Source: Thalassoglobus sp. JC818 (lineage in GTDB: Bacteria > Planctomycetota > Planctomycetia > Planctomycetales > Planctomycetaceae). Taken from it: a stretch of 64,000 nt of DNA. Positions 9,940 to 19,267 of the stretch are shown piece after piece (position 1 is the first letter of the stretch; each line of letters begins with the position of its first letter). The notes under the pieces were generated by a model. That model saw only the letters and a list, made by a program, of their open reading frames with translations. It had not been told where the DNA came from and ran no database searches. The position numbers and the translations under genes were made by a program. The stretch is from contig NZ_JBFEFI010000001.1 of the NCBI RefSeq assembly GCF_040717535.1, positions 496,001 through 560,000 of the forward strand, given 5' to 3'.

Positions 9940-10186
9940 CGATTCTGTGTGAACATTCCGAGTGGAGAGTCAACTCACGATTGATGCGAACAGATTTCGA
10001 ATACGTGTTGTCAGTATTTATCTCGACCATGTATCCGAAGAACGACTCGCACCAACTTATAGCAGGGGCGTCCTGTTTTTTCGATTCGCGAAAGGATTTC
10101 AACCCGGCTCGACGCAAAGTTCTTCACAGAACGATAGAATGCCCGCTGCCGGAAAACTCCGCGCGATCAACCAAAGAGCCTTTCTT

Positions 10187-12472
10187 ATGATGAATCTCAC
10201 GAAACAACTCATCGAGTACGTCAAGAAGCCCGGTTATCGGCCAATGAAAGTGAAGACGCTGGCCAAGAAACTCGGTGTGACGAAAAAGAAAGCGGCCAAG
10301 TTCGATGCCGCTCTCGAAGAAGGACTCGCCAGCGGTGAAATTCAACTCAGCGACAGCGGACGAATTCGTTCCAAGGTTCCGAAAGGGAACCATCTTGGAA
10401 TCGTTCATCGAATCAAAAGCGGTGATGCTTACATCATCCTCCGCGAGCCAAAACCGGTCGGTCTGACGGATGACATTTTCGTCGACAAGAAAGACCTTCA
10501 GGATGCGCAAAACGGAGACGAAGTTCTCATCGGTCTACTCCAACGACGCAAGGGCAGGGGACAACGGTGCGGATACGTCGTCGAAGTCGTTGAGCGCGCG
10601 ACCAATGTCTTCGTGGGAACTTACTCAGAGGACGACGAATCGGGTTGGGTGCAGATCGATGGGAAAGACTTCCTCGAACCTGTCTGGGTGGGCGACCCGG
10701 GAGCGAAAGGAGCGGTCGAAGGCGATAAGGTCGTCATCGAGATGCTTCGGTTCCCAGCAGTGGGCCAAGTTGGAGAAGCTGTCCTCACCGAAGTTCTCGG
10801 AACGCGTGGGCAGCCGGGCGTCGAAACGCAAATGGTCATCCACGAATTTGGAATTCCTGAAGAGTTTTCTCCAGCGGCGTTGGAAGATGCTCGACTGGAA
10901 GCTGAGAACTTCGATGAACACAACCTCGAAGGCCGTGAGGACCTGACGAATCACACCATCGTCACGATCGATCCCGCCACAGCTCGCGACTTTGACGATG
11001 CCATTTCTCTCGAGCGAATCGAACGTGGACACTGGCTGTTGGGCGTCCACATCGCCGATGTCTCGCACTTTGTGCAGCCCGGAACAGCCTTGGATCGCGA
11101 CGCGGAAAAACGCGGCACGAGTGTGTATCTGCCGACCAAAGTGATTCCGATGCTGCCTGAAGTGATCTCGAACGGACTTGCTTCGCTGCAGGAGAATCGC
11201 GTGCGCTATGCGATGTCCGCATTCATTGAGTTCAGCGAAGAAGGCATCCCGATCGCAACCCGTTTCGCCCGCAGCGCAATTCGCGTTAGCCAACGTTTCG
11301 CTTATGAAGAAGTGATGCCGATTCTGGACACCGCCGATGAAGAGCCAATTGACGGGGTTTCGCCCGAGATTCGTAAGCTACTCAAGGACATGCACACGTT
11401 GGCGATGATTCTCCGCAAACGTCGCTTCGAAAAGGGATCGCTCGAACTCGACATGCCGGAAGTTCGACTGGAACTCGATCAAGACGGAAACGTCAGCGGA
11501 GCCCACGAATCAGAACATGACGAGAGTCACGAAATCATCGAAGAGTTCATGCTCGCAGCCAACATCGCTGTGGCAGTCCGACTGACAGATGAAGGCTTGA
11601 ACTACCTGCGTCGAGCCCATCCCGATCCCGCGGAACCAAAGCTGAAAGCGTTGAAGGAATTCGTCGAGATTCTCGGCTTTTCATTTGATCGATTTCAAAG
11701 TCGTCAGGATCTACAAAAGCTTCTGCGGACTGTTCGCGGAACGCCTGAAGAACGCCCCATCAACTATGCTGTCCTCCGCAGCTTAAAGCAGGCTCTCTAT
11801 ACCCCGATGGACATGGGGCACTACGCACTCGCAGAGGATCACTACTGCCACTTCACAAGTCCGATCCGTCGCTATCCGGATCTTCACATCCATCGACTGA
11901 TGGCTTCAGTGATCTTCGATAACCTGGCGGATGCTCGTCCCTCTGAGGAAGAACTGGTCCGCTTGGGACACCATTGCTCGCTCACTGAAAGACGAGCAGA
12001 GCAGGCGGAACGCGAACTCACGAAGATTAAGTTGCTCTCGTACTTCGAAGATAAGATCGGTGAAAAACTGCACGCGGTGATTACGGGTGTCGACCGTTTC
12101 GGGTTCTTCTGCCGTGGAATCGAGATTCCCGCCGAAGGACTTGTTCCTGTTGCCACGATTCCCGGAAATGATTTCTTCGAATTCGATCGACCCGCGATGG
12201 CGCTCGTCGGTCGCAGCACCGGAGAGACCTTCCGGCTTGGAGACCCGGTGCTCGTTGAAGTTGCGCGGGTTGACGTCGACAGACGCGAACTCAACTTCCG
12301 CCTGTTGACTCATTCTTCACAAAAGCGTCCGCCGAAAAAATCGACACAGCAGGACAAGTCCAACAAGAAGTCGTCCGGAAAAATGTCATCCAAGCGAGGC
12401 CGAAAGCCTTCCTCGAAACAGACCCGCGGAGGCGGAAAAGGAAAACGCAATCAGAACCGGAAAAAACGCTGA
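10187..12472 (+). CDS. rnr: Ribonuclease R
   Basis: A 761-residue 3'-5' exoribonuclease that degrades structured RNA. ATG 10187 is chosen because it is preceded by AAGAG at suitable spacing and because homology begins at MMNLTKQLIEYVKKPGYRP; the frame stays open upstream to 9962 but that sequence is not RNase-like. The order is a winged-helix N-terminus (residues 1-70), cold-shock domains (about 70-230), the RNB catalytic domain with D262, D268, D270 and D271 in TIDPATARDFDDA, an S1 domain (GEKLHAVITGVDRFGFF) and a Lys/Arg/Ser-rich tail of about 50 residues. The Asp spacing matches the metal-binding set of RNase II/R. The basic tail is typical of RNase R rather than RNase II. Confidence 0.96.
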   Translation: MMNLTKQLIEYVKKPGYRPMKVKTLAKKLGVTKKKAAKFDAALEEGLASGEIQLSDSGRIRSKVPKGNHLGIVHRIKSGDAYIILREPKPVGLTDDIFVDKKDLQDAQNGDEVLIGLLQRRKGRGQRCGYVVEVVERATNVFVGTYSEDDESGWVQIDGKDFLEPVWVGDPGAKGAVEGDKVVIEMLRFPAVGQVGEAVLTEVLGTRGQPGVETQMVIHEFGIPEEFSPAALEDARLEAENFDEHNLEGREDLTNHTIVTIDPATARDFDDAISLERIERGHWLLGVHIADVSHFVQPGTALDRDAEKRGTSVYLPTKVIPMLPEVISNGLASLQENRVRYAMSAFIEFSEEGIPIATRFARSAIRVSQRFAYEEVMPILDTADEEPIDGVSPEIRKLLKDMHTLAMILRKRRFEKGSLELDMPEVRLELDQDGNVSGAHESEHDESHEIIEEFMLAANIAVAVRLTDEGLNYLRRAHPDPAEPKLKALKEFVEILGFSFDRFQSRQDLQKLLRTVRGTPEERPINYAVLRSLKQALYTPMDMGHYALAEDHYCHFTSPIRRYPDLHIHRLMASVIFDNLADARPSEEELVRLGHHCSLTERRAEQAERELTKIKLLSYFEDKIGEKLHAVITGVDRFGFFCRGIEIPAEGLVPVATIPGNDFFEFDRPAMALVGRSTGETFRLGDPVLVEVARVDVDRRELNFRLLTHSSQKRPPKKSTQQDKSNKKSSGKMSSKRGRKPSSKQTRGGGKGKRNQNRKKR

Positions 12473-12480
12473 TGACAGGT

Positions 12481-12512
12481 TTTCTGAGATTCTGAGACAG
12501 AATTCCCAGAAA
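12481..12512 (+). terminator. Hairpin just after the RNase R stop
   Basis: TTTCTG (12481-12486) pairs with CAGAAA (12507-12512) and, inside it, ATTCTG (12489-12494) pairs with CAGAAT (12498-12503) around a three-base loop. It begins 9 bases after the rnr stop. There is no following T tract, so this may be a processing or 3'-end structure rather than an efficient terminator. Confidence 0.4.
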
Positions 12513-12576
12513 GTTGTACGAAATTCGCAGCTGACTCGCACTCTTATTATGGAGGGCTTTTTTCAGGAGTAGTCAG

Positions 12577-14685
12577 ATGCGATTGACGTTACGGACAGTG
12601 CTTGCCTATCTCGACGACGTGCTCGAGCCGAATCAGGCTCGAGAACTCGGTGAGAAAATCAGTCAGAGCAAAGAAGCTTCTGAACTGATCAATAAGATTC
12701 AGACGGCGATTCGCCGTCGGCGCATCGGAGCACCGGAACTGGCTGGCCCTGGTTCCGGTCCCGATCCAAACGTTGTTTCCGAGTATCTTGAGAACGTGCT
12801 GCAGCCCGATCAGGTGGTCGAATTCGAACGTCTCTGTCGACAATCCGACATTCATCTCGCCGAAGTTGCCGCGTGTCACAAAATCCTCACGATGGTCGTC
12901 GGTCAGCCTGTTGAGGTGAGCGATAGCCTTCGCGATCGAATGTATGCACTCGGAACGAGAAAGACGGAATTTCCCGTTCCATCTCAGGCTCAAACTGCCC
13001 CAGCCATGACCTCCGGAATTGGCAACCATCATCCCAAAGACCGTACCGAAGGTATTCCGGACTATCTGCGGCCAAAGTCTCGGTCAACTCAAATCTGGAC
13101 CGGTCTCGTGGTTGCACTCATGATCGGCGTCTGGGTCTTCCTCGTCGCTTCCGATCAGTCGATCTGGGAAACACCGGAAAGTCCAAAGATCATCGCAAGC
13201 CATACTCCAGACGTGCCGTCACCGGAGGAAGCTGACAAGGGCGAAGCAGGACCTGCGAACAAGAATGCCAAACCAGGAGCCGACTCGACGAAACCGCCTG
13301 CTGACCGCCCGAATCAAAGACCGTCGGAAACTCCCGTAGCGAATAATGGGGGACGGCCGACTAACGTCTCAGCCAATCCGCCACCGCCTCCGGAAGAAAT
13401 CGCATCCGCAAACTCAGTTCCGCGCCCGAATGTCAACGTCCCTGTCCCCCCAGCACCGGGTGACACTGGCAATCCAATCGTCCCCGCCGGAGATGAAAAC
13501 ACCCCGGCAGATGACTCGAAGCCCGATCCGGTCCCACCTGCACCGGCTCGATTGCCTGAAGTGCTCGCGACAGTGCAGACCGATGACGGAGTCTCAGTCG
13601 CAAGTTCCGAGCTGGATCAAATATGGCAGGTCCGAAATCAGGGAGAACTCGCTGTCGATGAGACGTTTGCTGTTCCGGATCCTTACATTTCTCAAGTCTC
13701 GATCGGAGAAGATCTCACGATCGATGTCATGAAACATTCCCGCTTGCAGCGACTCCCTCGACTTGAAGGAGAAATGGCAGCTGTGGAAATCGATCGCGGT
13801 CGCATGATCTTCGAACGACCGGAAGTCTCCATCGAACCGGTCACTCTCGGAATCGTCATCGACCAGAAGCGATGGGCGGTCAAGTTCCTCGAACCCGGTA
13901 CTCGACTGGCCGTAGAAGTCGATTTTCCACAACCGGACGGATTTCCACCTCCTCCCGTTTCGCCCGGGTTCATCGGAGGCATCGCTGTACTCTCCGGAAA
14001 AGTCCAATTGGAAACGGAAGGACGTCCAGCGACCGAGATCTCTGAATCGAATGCGTGGCTCTCCCTGGCGACACTCCGCAACCCTCAAAGTGAGCTTCAG
14101 GGTGGAGCGATTCCCATGGTCTTCCTGACACAAGAACAGGAAACTCCCGCGCGTCGTCAACTCGCCAAAGCCTTCGAACGTGAATTCGGTACGAATGTGT
14201 TTGTCAGTGTTGCGCCAGTCATTCACGACCGGAGAGCCGGAGTTTCCGAGATGGCAGCCAAGACCATGGCTCTGATCGGACATCCTCTCGAACTCGTGTC
14301 CGCGCTTCAATCGGAGCATGAGGAAACGCGAGTCGTCGCGATCAATGAGCTGCAGAAGTGGCTTCTCTCCAATCCGCAGAACGCCGTCAAGTTTAGGGAA
14401 GAAGCCAATCGCTATTACAAATCAGAAGTCGTCGATGCTCTTGAGAGAATGCTATGGGGATACGGTCCGAGCGATGGCCAATCTCCAGAAGTGAGTCAAC
14501 AGCTTGTCGGCCTGCTTCTCGATGATGAATTGGCAATCCGTGAACTGGCGTTCTTCCATATCTCCAGACTCAGCGGAAGAACCTACAACTATCACGCTCA
14601 GCTTCCGCTTGTCGAACGACGTGCGGCCAGCAGTCGCTGGATTGAATATCTCGACCGTGAAGGTTCACTGATTCCTGCCGAATAG
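12577..14685 (+). CDS. Single-pass membrane protein with duplicated anti-sigma-like N-terminus
   Basis: A 702-residue protein of unknown function preceded by a good Shine-Dalgarno (AGGAG, 8 bases before ATG). The N-terminal 110 residues contain two related segments: TVLAYLDDVLEPNQARELGE (from residue 7) and a second copy near residue 68 with VVSEYLENVLQPDQVVEFE. Each looks like the helical start of a zinc-finger anti-sigma domain, without Cys or His ligands. One transmembrane helix lies near residues 172-192. A Pro/Asn-rich linker of about 140 residues follows (PPPPEE and similar), then a beta-rich extracytoplasmic domain and a helical C-terminus. It lies about 100 bp after rnr. The layout suggests a membrane signalling or anti-sigma-like role, but no sigma factor is adjacent. 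Confidence 0.7.
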   Translation: MRLTLRTVLAYLDDVLEPNQARELGEKISQSKEASELINKIQTAIRRRRIGAPELAGPGSGPDPNVVSEYLENVLQPDQVVEFERLCRQSDIHLAEVAACHKILTMVVGQPVEVSDSLRDRMYALGTRKTEFPVPSQAQTAPAMTSGIGNHHPKDRTEGIPDYLRPKSRSTQIWTGLVVALMIGVWVFLVASDQSIWETPESPKIIASHTPDVPSPEEADKGEAGPANKNAKPGADSTKPPADRPNQRPSETPVANNGGRPTNVSANPPPPPEEIASANSVPRPNVNVPVPPAPGDTGNPIVPAGDENTPADDSKPDPVPPAPARLPEVLATVQTDDGVSVASSELDQIWQVRNQGELAVDETFAVPDPYISQVSIGEDLTIDVMKHSRLQRLPRLEGEMAAVEIDRGRMIFERPEVSIEPVTLGIVIDQKRWAVKFLEPGTRLAVEVDFPQPDGFPPPPVSPGFIGGIAVLSGKVQLETEGRPATEISESNAWLSLATLRNPQSELQGGAIPMVFLTQEQETPARRQLAKAFEREFGTNVFVSVAPVIHDRRAGVSEMAAKTMALIGHPLELVSALQSEHEETRVVAINELQKWLLSNPQNAVKFREEANRYYKSEVVDALERMLWGYGPSDGQSPEVSQQLVGLLLDDELAIRELAFFHISRLSGRTYNYHAQLPLVERRAASSRWIEYLDREGSLIPAE

Positions 14686-14710
14686 ATTTGGTTGGATACA
14701 AAGATAAATC

Positions 14711-14753
14711 GACCGGACCGATTGCACCTCGCTGTCGTCCGGTCTTTTCTTTT
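14711..14753 (+). terminator. Intrinsic terminator
   Basis: GACCGGAC (14711-14718) pairs perfectly with GTCCGGTC (14737-14744), followed at once by TTTTCTTTT. It lies 25 bases after the stop at 14685 and ends the membrane-protein transcript. Confidence 0.85.
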
Positions 14754-15185
14754 AAGTTGACGGAACCTCATCCGATAGGTGGTTCCAGCTTCTGTGAATC
14801 ACCGTCGAAACGAGTCCAGCATGAAGAATGTGCAGATCCGTCACAAAACTTCACAGCGGTTTCAGCGGTGTCATTGACGGACCAGCATCCGAAGTCGCAA
14901 CTCTCGACCAGTCCTGCTAGCGCGAACGGCCGATTTCGCCGATCCTTTTTTCAGCGGAGTCAAAGTACATTTGATCTTCTTTCCACTTTCGAGTGGATCG
15001 TGATGATAAGCTGCTTTGGTGTGTGATGATGTTTGTCCACTTGACGACATCGTCATCACATTTACTCCGTTGCCGGTACTGTCTGATCATCTGCACAGTG
15101 CAGGCCGAATTGTCTGGGAACTCATGACGTATCCCCGGTCGCTCACGGACGAACTCACTGAACTCTAAGAATCCAGTGCGCGTCT
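14754..15185. other. Intergenic region with one inverted repeat
   Basis: A 430-base stretch without a convincing gene. It contains TGTGATGATG (15022-15031) opposite CGTCATCACA (15051-15060), a ten-pair inverted repeat with one G-T pair and a 19-base spacer, about 125 bases before the DUF900 gene. It could be a 5' leader hairpin or a protein-binding site. Nothing else stands out. Confidence 0.4.
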
Positions 15186-16334
15186 ATGACTGTGACGGAC
15201 AGTACGACCCGGACAATTGATGTATTACGATTCTGGTTGCGCGTTCTCTTTCTCGCGACGATTGCTTCCCCAATCATCGCCGGCGAAAACGAGAACACGC
15301 TCGCTGCCATTGAATCGCCATCACCCGAGTTTCGTCAATCAGATCACGGTCCGCTGACCGTTCCACTTCCTGTCGAAGATGTGGACGAAGAAGTCAGCCT
15401 TGAAGCGGAAGAGTTCAGTAACGATTCCTATATCGGCTCTTCGAGCGAAACGTTACCCAGCACGACTTATTGCCCGGACGGATACTGGATCGTCAGCAGC
15501 CGCAGAAGTGTGCAGACCATTCACCACAAGAATCGTCCTGCATGGGGTTTGGATGCGTATTACTGTCCCGGAAATGGACAGATCGTCGGCTCGAACCTTG
15601 CATCACTGAAGGCTCAACTCGTTCCCGGAATTCCTGTGTGCGTCTTCTCACATGGAAGTTTCGTGACCTTCGAGAGTCAAGCCCAACAAGCCGCTCGCGC
15701 CGCAGCTTACTTTCGAAGTGCAGCCAACGGTCAGCCGCTTCAGTTGATTTTCTTCACCTGGCCCAGTGACGGACCTTATTCTTACATCGCCCCGGTCGAT
15801 GTCACCGTGCGAGGCAAACGTGCCGAGTTCAACGGCTTTCACATGGCGACACTGATTTCATCGATCCCGGAATCGTGCCCGGTGACTGTCATTGGTCACA
15901 GCCACGGCAGCCGCGTCGCCTTAGCTGCCATGCAGCTGGCATCTGGCGGTCCGGTTCAAGACCACTACTACACTGGTTCGATCGGCAACTCTCGTCGCCT
16001 GCGTGTGATTCTCGCTGCGGGAGCCATGGACCACAATTGGTTGAATCCCGGAGAGCGTTACGGCGTGGCACTCAATCGCGTGGAATGCTTACTCAACCTG
16101 CGAAACCAGAACGACCTCGCACTCGCCTGGTACCCGCTTTCACGTCCCTTCGCAAAACGCGCAATCGCACGGTCAGGGATTACATCGCGAGACATGCGAA
16201 CCCTCGGATACAACGCCCAGAAAATCCGACAGGTGGACATTACCAACCGCCTCGGATCGAATCATCAGTGGCCGGAATACTATTCCGATCCAGTTGTGCT
16301 CGGGACGATTCTTCCGTATCTCGTTTCTTTCTGA
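15186..16334 (+). CDS. DUF900-type alpha/beta hydrolase, exported
   Basis: A 382-residue protein. A signal-like hydrophobic segment spans about residues 14-32. The core matches the DUF900 alpha/beta hydrolase family: VCVFSHGSFVTFE, IFFTWPSDG and the nucleophile elbow VIGHSHGSRVAL with S239 in GHSHG. The region around GAMDHNW and the C-terminal HQWPEYY stretch could supply the acid and base residues. Members are often called esterase/lipase-like but substrates are not established. The gene stands alone between an upstream terminator and a convergent DUF3500 gene. No clear Shine-Dalgarno is seen before ATG 15186. Confidence 0.82.
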   Translation: MTVTDSTTRTIDVLRFWLRVLFLATIASPIIAGENENTLAAIESPSPEFRQSDHGPLTVPLPVEDVDEEVSLEAEEFSNDSYIGSSSETLPSTTYCPDGYWIVSSRRSVQTIHHKNRPAWGLDAYYCPGNGQIVGSNLASLKAQLVPGIPVCVFSHGSFVTFESQAQQAARAAAYFRSAANGQPLQLIFFTWPSDGPYSYIAPVDVTVRGKRAEFNGFHMATLISSIPESCPVTVIGHSHGSRVALAAMQLASGGPVQDHYYTGSIGNSRRLRVILAAGAMDHNWLNPGERYGVALNRVECLLNLRNQNDLALAWYPLSRPFAKRAIARSGITSRDMRTLGYNAQKIRQVDITNRLGSNHQWPEYYSDPVVLGTILPYLVSF

Positions 16335-16420
16335 GAACGTTTCTCTGACGAAGTCCCTTCTACCAGCCTGCAGTATCGTCGCTGCCATGAATGAGTGGAT
16401 GCTGAAGCACTAACGCGCAG

Positions 16421-16463
16421 AAAAAAAGTCGCAACTCAACGAATTGAATTCATGAGTTGCGAC
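16421..16463 (-). terminator. Intrinsic terminator of the DUF3500 gene
   Basis: An 11-bp perfect stem: GTCGCAACTCA (16428-16438) with TGAGTTGCGAC (16453-16463), loop 14 bases. On the minus strand it is followed by seven T (A7 at 16421-16427). It lies 120 bases past the end of the minus-strand gene at 16584. Confidence 0.85.
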
Positions 16464-16583
16464 CAATGTAGTGAGCACTTCAAAACAACCGCACGACAAA
16501 CGATCGGTGAATGCGTCGAAATTTGTCGACTCTAGAAACCGACTGGCACAATCGTTCGTCGCGGGTGCAAATTCATAGTCGGT

Positions 16584-17534
16584 TTAGAACGCTCCGCCAA
16601 TGTTGATGTAAGCGTGGACATGTGGAGCCCCTCGGAAGTGCCAGACGAACTGAGGCCCTTCGATTCGCCAGATGTCCCAGACCTTGTCGCTTGCAAGATC
16701 ACCTTGCTGATAGAAGGCCATGCGTAGTTCTTCAACGCCGCCCATGCCTTCGAGGATTTGCATCACTTCTGCTTTGTCTTCCTCGCGGTAAGGGGCCAGC
16801 AGCACGCCGAGTGTCTCTTTGACGAGTTGCTTCTGATCATCGGACATCGTCCCGACTTGGATTCCCGGGTAGTGGGGATCTTTTCTTTGAGTCAAGACCG
16901 CTGCTTCTTTTGGTGCTGATTTCAGCAATGCCGATTTTCGCTGATCGCTGTCGAGTGCTTCGAAGACACGATTGGTCTGCTGAGTCTGGTAGAAGTAAAT
17001 GTTCTCTTCCGGTTTTCCTTCTTCACCGTGACCGTAGACGATCGGCCCACCGAAAGCGGCTTTGTCGACGCTGTTGCCATCTGCTCTCAAGGTGAGATGA
17101 CGTCCGGTCAGCTCGAATTGAAACTTTTCCTCATTGGGATTTCCGAAGACAGCCACGCTGTAGAAATCGATTCCTCCATCATCGAATTCGGTCTGTTCGA
17201 CCAGACGTTCGTACCCGTCGGGACTTGTCATCCCCTTGACGATTTTGTGGATCATTGCCTGCTGCGAGTCAGTGTAGAAGTCATCACCGATCACAGGTTT
17301 CGTGACGTGCCAGTTCGCACTGATCCGCTTGCGCAGCTCATTGTTGAAATCGAAGCAGATTTCCTTCCGCTGTTCAGGTGAGAGTGTCTCATAGAACTCT
17401 TGCACAACTGTTTCGGCTGAGCTTGATCGTGATGGAGCTGCGAACAGGCTGGGAGCGAGTGTCGCTGAAAGAGCAGTCGCGCTGGCAGTTTCCAGAAATG
17501 AGCGTCGAGTCACTCGTGGTGCGAAGTTCGTCAT
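16584..17534 (-). CDS. DUF3500 protein with Tat signal
   Basis: A 316-residue protein. VTRRSFLE at residues 8-15 followed by a hydrophobic Ala-rich stretch ending near FAAP is a classic twin-arginine signal, so the protein is exported folded. The rest matches DUF3500: ETVVQEFYETLSPEQRKEICF, a central GGPIVYGHGEEG segment and the C-terminal WHFRGAPHVHAYINI. The two His of HVHAY plus central acidic residues hint at metal binding, which is inference. Activity in this family is not established. It has its own terminator downstream and a 450-base region upstream, so it is probably monocistronic. Confidence 0.88.
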   Translation of the reverse strand: MTNFAPRVTRRSFLETASATALSATLAPSLFAAPSRSSSAETVVQEFYETLSPEQRKEICFDFNNELRKRISANWHVTKPVIGDDFYTDSQQAMIHKIVKGMTSPDGYERLVEQTEFDDGGIDFYSVAVFGNPNEEKFQFELTGRHLTLRADGNSVDKAAFGGPIVYGHGEEGKPEENIYFYQTQQTNRVFEALDSDQRKSALLKSAPKEAAVLTQRKDPHYPGIQVGTMSDDQKQLVKETLGVLLAPYREEDKAEVMQILEGMGGVEELRMAFYQQGDLASDKVWDIWRIEGPQFVWHFRGAPHVHAYINIGGAF

Positions 17535-17986
17535 GGCAGTTCCTTGTTGAATCGTTGTTAGGGAAGGGACACACTATGCACGTCAGCCTAGTCGTCGACA
17601 CTTTCTGTTGAGCGTGCGAGATGTCTTCTCGCACTCAAATGTCGATCACTCCAGCGTCTTTGGCTCAACATTTCGCTTCGGGACTTGAGGATTGAATATG
17701 GAGTTCCTTTGAACTCCCTTCAACTTGTGATCTCACGCTATCTGCCGAAGCAAAACGTCCTGCGATCATATAACAATCGACTGATCAAAGCACGTCCGGA
17801 TTCTGGAAATGATCCACAGCACACGCTTCGGGAGGCAATCGAGTTCAATGCGAGGCTGCCCATCGCGAAGCAAATTTAATTGGCTAGAACAAGTTGCTCT
17901 TTCCTGTGCACTCGCTTGCGCTGTTTCATGAGATAAAACGCTGAGCTTGCTCGTGCGAGCGATTGCAAACTAAATCAGAAAGTGTG
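17535..17986. other. Intergenic region between two minus-strand genes
   Basis: A 452-base stretch upstream of the DUF3500 gene. It holds a perfect hairpin GTGCGAGA/TCTCGCAC at 17614-17634 (five-base loop), 80 bases before the DUF3500 start. No convincing gene, repeat or promoter consensus can be named. Confidence 0.4.
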
Positions 17987-18886
17987 CTAGTCACCGTCAG
18001 CAGTGAGACGATCGAATGCTTCTCGAATCGCACTGTTGTCCGCATCTCCCAGCCCAGCCCGGACACATTGTTCCAACAGAACGGAATGCAACACTGAAAA
18101 CGGAGTCCGCGCCCCCGCCTCCGATGCAGTGCTGAGAATGATTCCGACGTCCTTGAGGTGTTGTGCCAACTTTGCCTGCGGTGACCAGTCACGTTTGACC
18201 ATCTTCTGTCCCTTGGACTGCATCACCGACGACGCAGCAGGGGACTGCTCAAGAATCGACAGAGTTCGTCTGACATCGAATCCAAGAGACTCTGCGAAAG
18301 CGAGTGCTTCTGCCAGAACTGCTCGATTCAATCCGAGCAAAAGATTGTGCACTAGCTTGAATCGTGTCGCTTCCCCGATCGCTCCGAGTTCAAATTGTTG
18401 AGGAGCAACTTTGCGTAGGATCTTTCTTTCGTCGCTGGTCAGGCAATCGGCGCCGCCGAGAAAGATGATCGCCGATCCATCGCTCACCTGCTGGCTCGAT
18501 CCAGCGACCGTCGCTTCCACATATTGAATTCCAAGTTGTTTCAATTGTTCAGCATTCGCGATGACTTCATCCGGTCGACCGGTTGTCGTATCGATGATTG
18601 TGCGAATCGCTGTCTGTTGACTTTGATTCCTAAGAGCGTGCAACTCTGTGATCACGTTGGCCACGACATCGCTATTCGGAAGACACAGAAACACCAGCTG
18701 CGACCGCAAGGCGACCTCTTTAATCGACTGAGATGGCGTCCCCCCGCTTTCTGCAAAACTCTCCACTTGAAGAGGATCGCAGTCGTACCCATGAATAGAC
18801 GACGTCCCGTGCAGCAGCCTGTTGGCAATGGCCGTCCCTAGCAAACCAATCCCGATCAACCCGATCTCAGGTGAATTCTGATTCAT
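17987..18886 (-). CDS. NAD(P)-dependent beta-hydroxyacid dehydrogenase family oxidoreductase
   Basis: A 299-residue enzyme of the 3-hydroxyisobutyrate dehydrogenase/6-phosphogluconate dehydrogenase superfamily. The Rossmann motif IGLIGIGLLGTAIANRLL starts at residue 8. VEATVAGSSQQVSDGSAIIFLGG corresponds to the substrate-binding DAPVSGG-like loop, altered to EATVAGSS. FKLVHNLLLGLNRAVLAEALAF carries the catalytic Lys in the KLVHN motif. Length is normal. The likely reaction is reversible NAD(P)-linked oxidation of a 3-hydroxy acid or reduction of a semialdehyde; the substrate cannot be read from sequence. It is divergent from the redoxin-like operon and has no partner gene nearby. Confidence 0.88.
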   Translation of the reverse strand: MNQNSPEIGLIGIGLLGTAIANRLLHGTSSIHGYDCDPLQVESFAESGGTPSQSIKEVALRSQLVFLCLPNSDVVANVITELHALRNQSQQTAIRTIIDTTTGRPDEVIANAEQLKQLGIQYVEATVAGSSQQVSDGSAIIFLGGADCLTSDERKILRKVAPQQFELGAIGEATRFKLVHNLLLGLNRAVLAEALAFAESLGFDVRRTLSILEQSPAASSVMQSKGQKMVKRDWSPQAKLAQHLKDVGIILSTASEAGARTPFSVLHSVLLEQCVRAGLGDADNSAIREAFDRLTADGD

Positions 18887-19267
18887 TTCCGCCTACTCCT
18901 TCTCCTGAAAACCCCTCCATCTCGTCCCTGAAAGATTGCCTCATCAATTTTGTATTGCCTTCGAATTGTTCTATTTCTGTGGTCGTTTTATTCAAACAGT
19001 CATCCGGCCGAATCTTGTTGTTCGAAACTTCGATATAACGCCAAGAATTCACTTGCGAGGAAATTGACGACGAAAATGGCCCTTCGTTCTTTCATTGCTG
19101 TGAAACTGGTGCTCACCCGACTTTCTCTTCCCACAAAATCAGCCGAACGGCAGCCTCGAGTTTAACACACATTGGCGTCCACTGATGAAAGTCATATACT
19201 CAGCATATCGATTTCTCAGGAGTTCCACCTCCTGCCTGCCGCCATCCTCGTATGAAGTGACACACTC
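18887..19267. other. Divergent promoter region
   Basis: A 380-base gap between the dehydrogenase (minus) and the 19268 operon (plus). It must hold promoters for both. It is slightly AT-richer than its surroundings; no clear boxes, repeats or small gene are seen. Confidence 0.4.

Noticed and set aside
14688-15026. Open frame of 112 codons after the membrane protein
   Set aside because: It runs through a clear intrinsic terminator and has no family pattern.
17685-17879. Open frame in the gap before the dehydrogenase
   Set aside because: It has no Shine-Dalgarno, no recognisable motif and an odd composition; likely chance.
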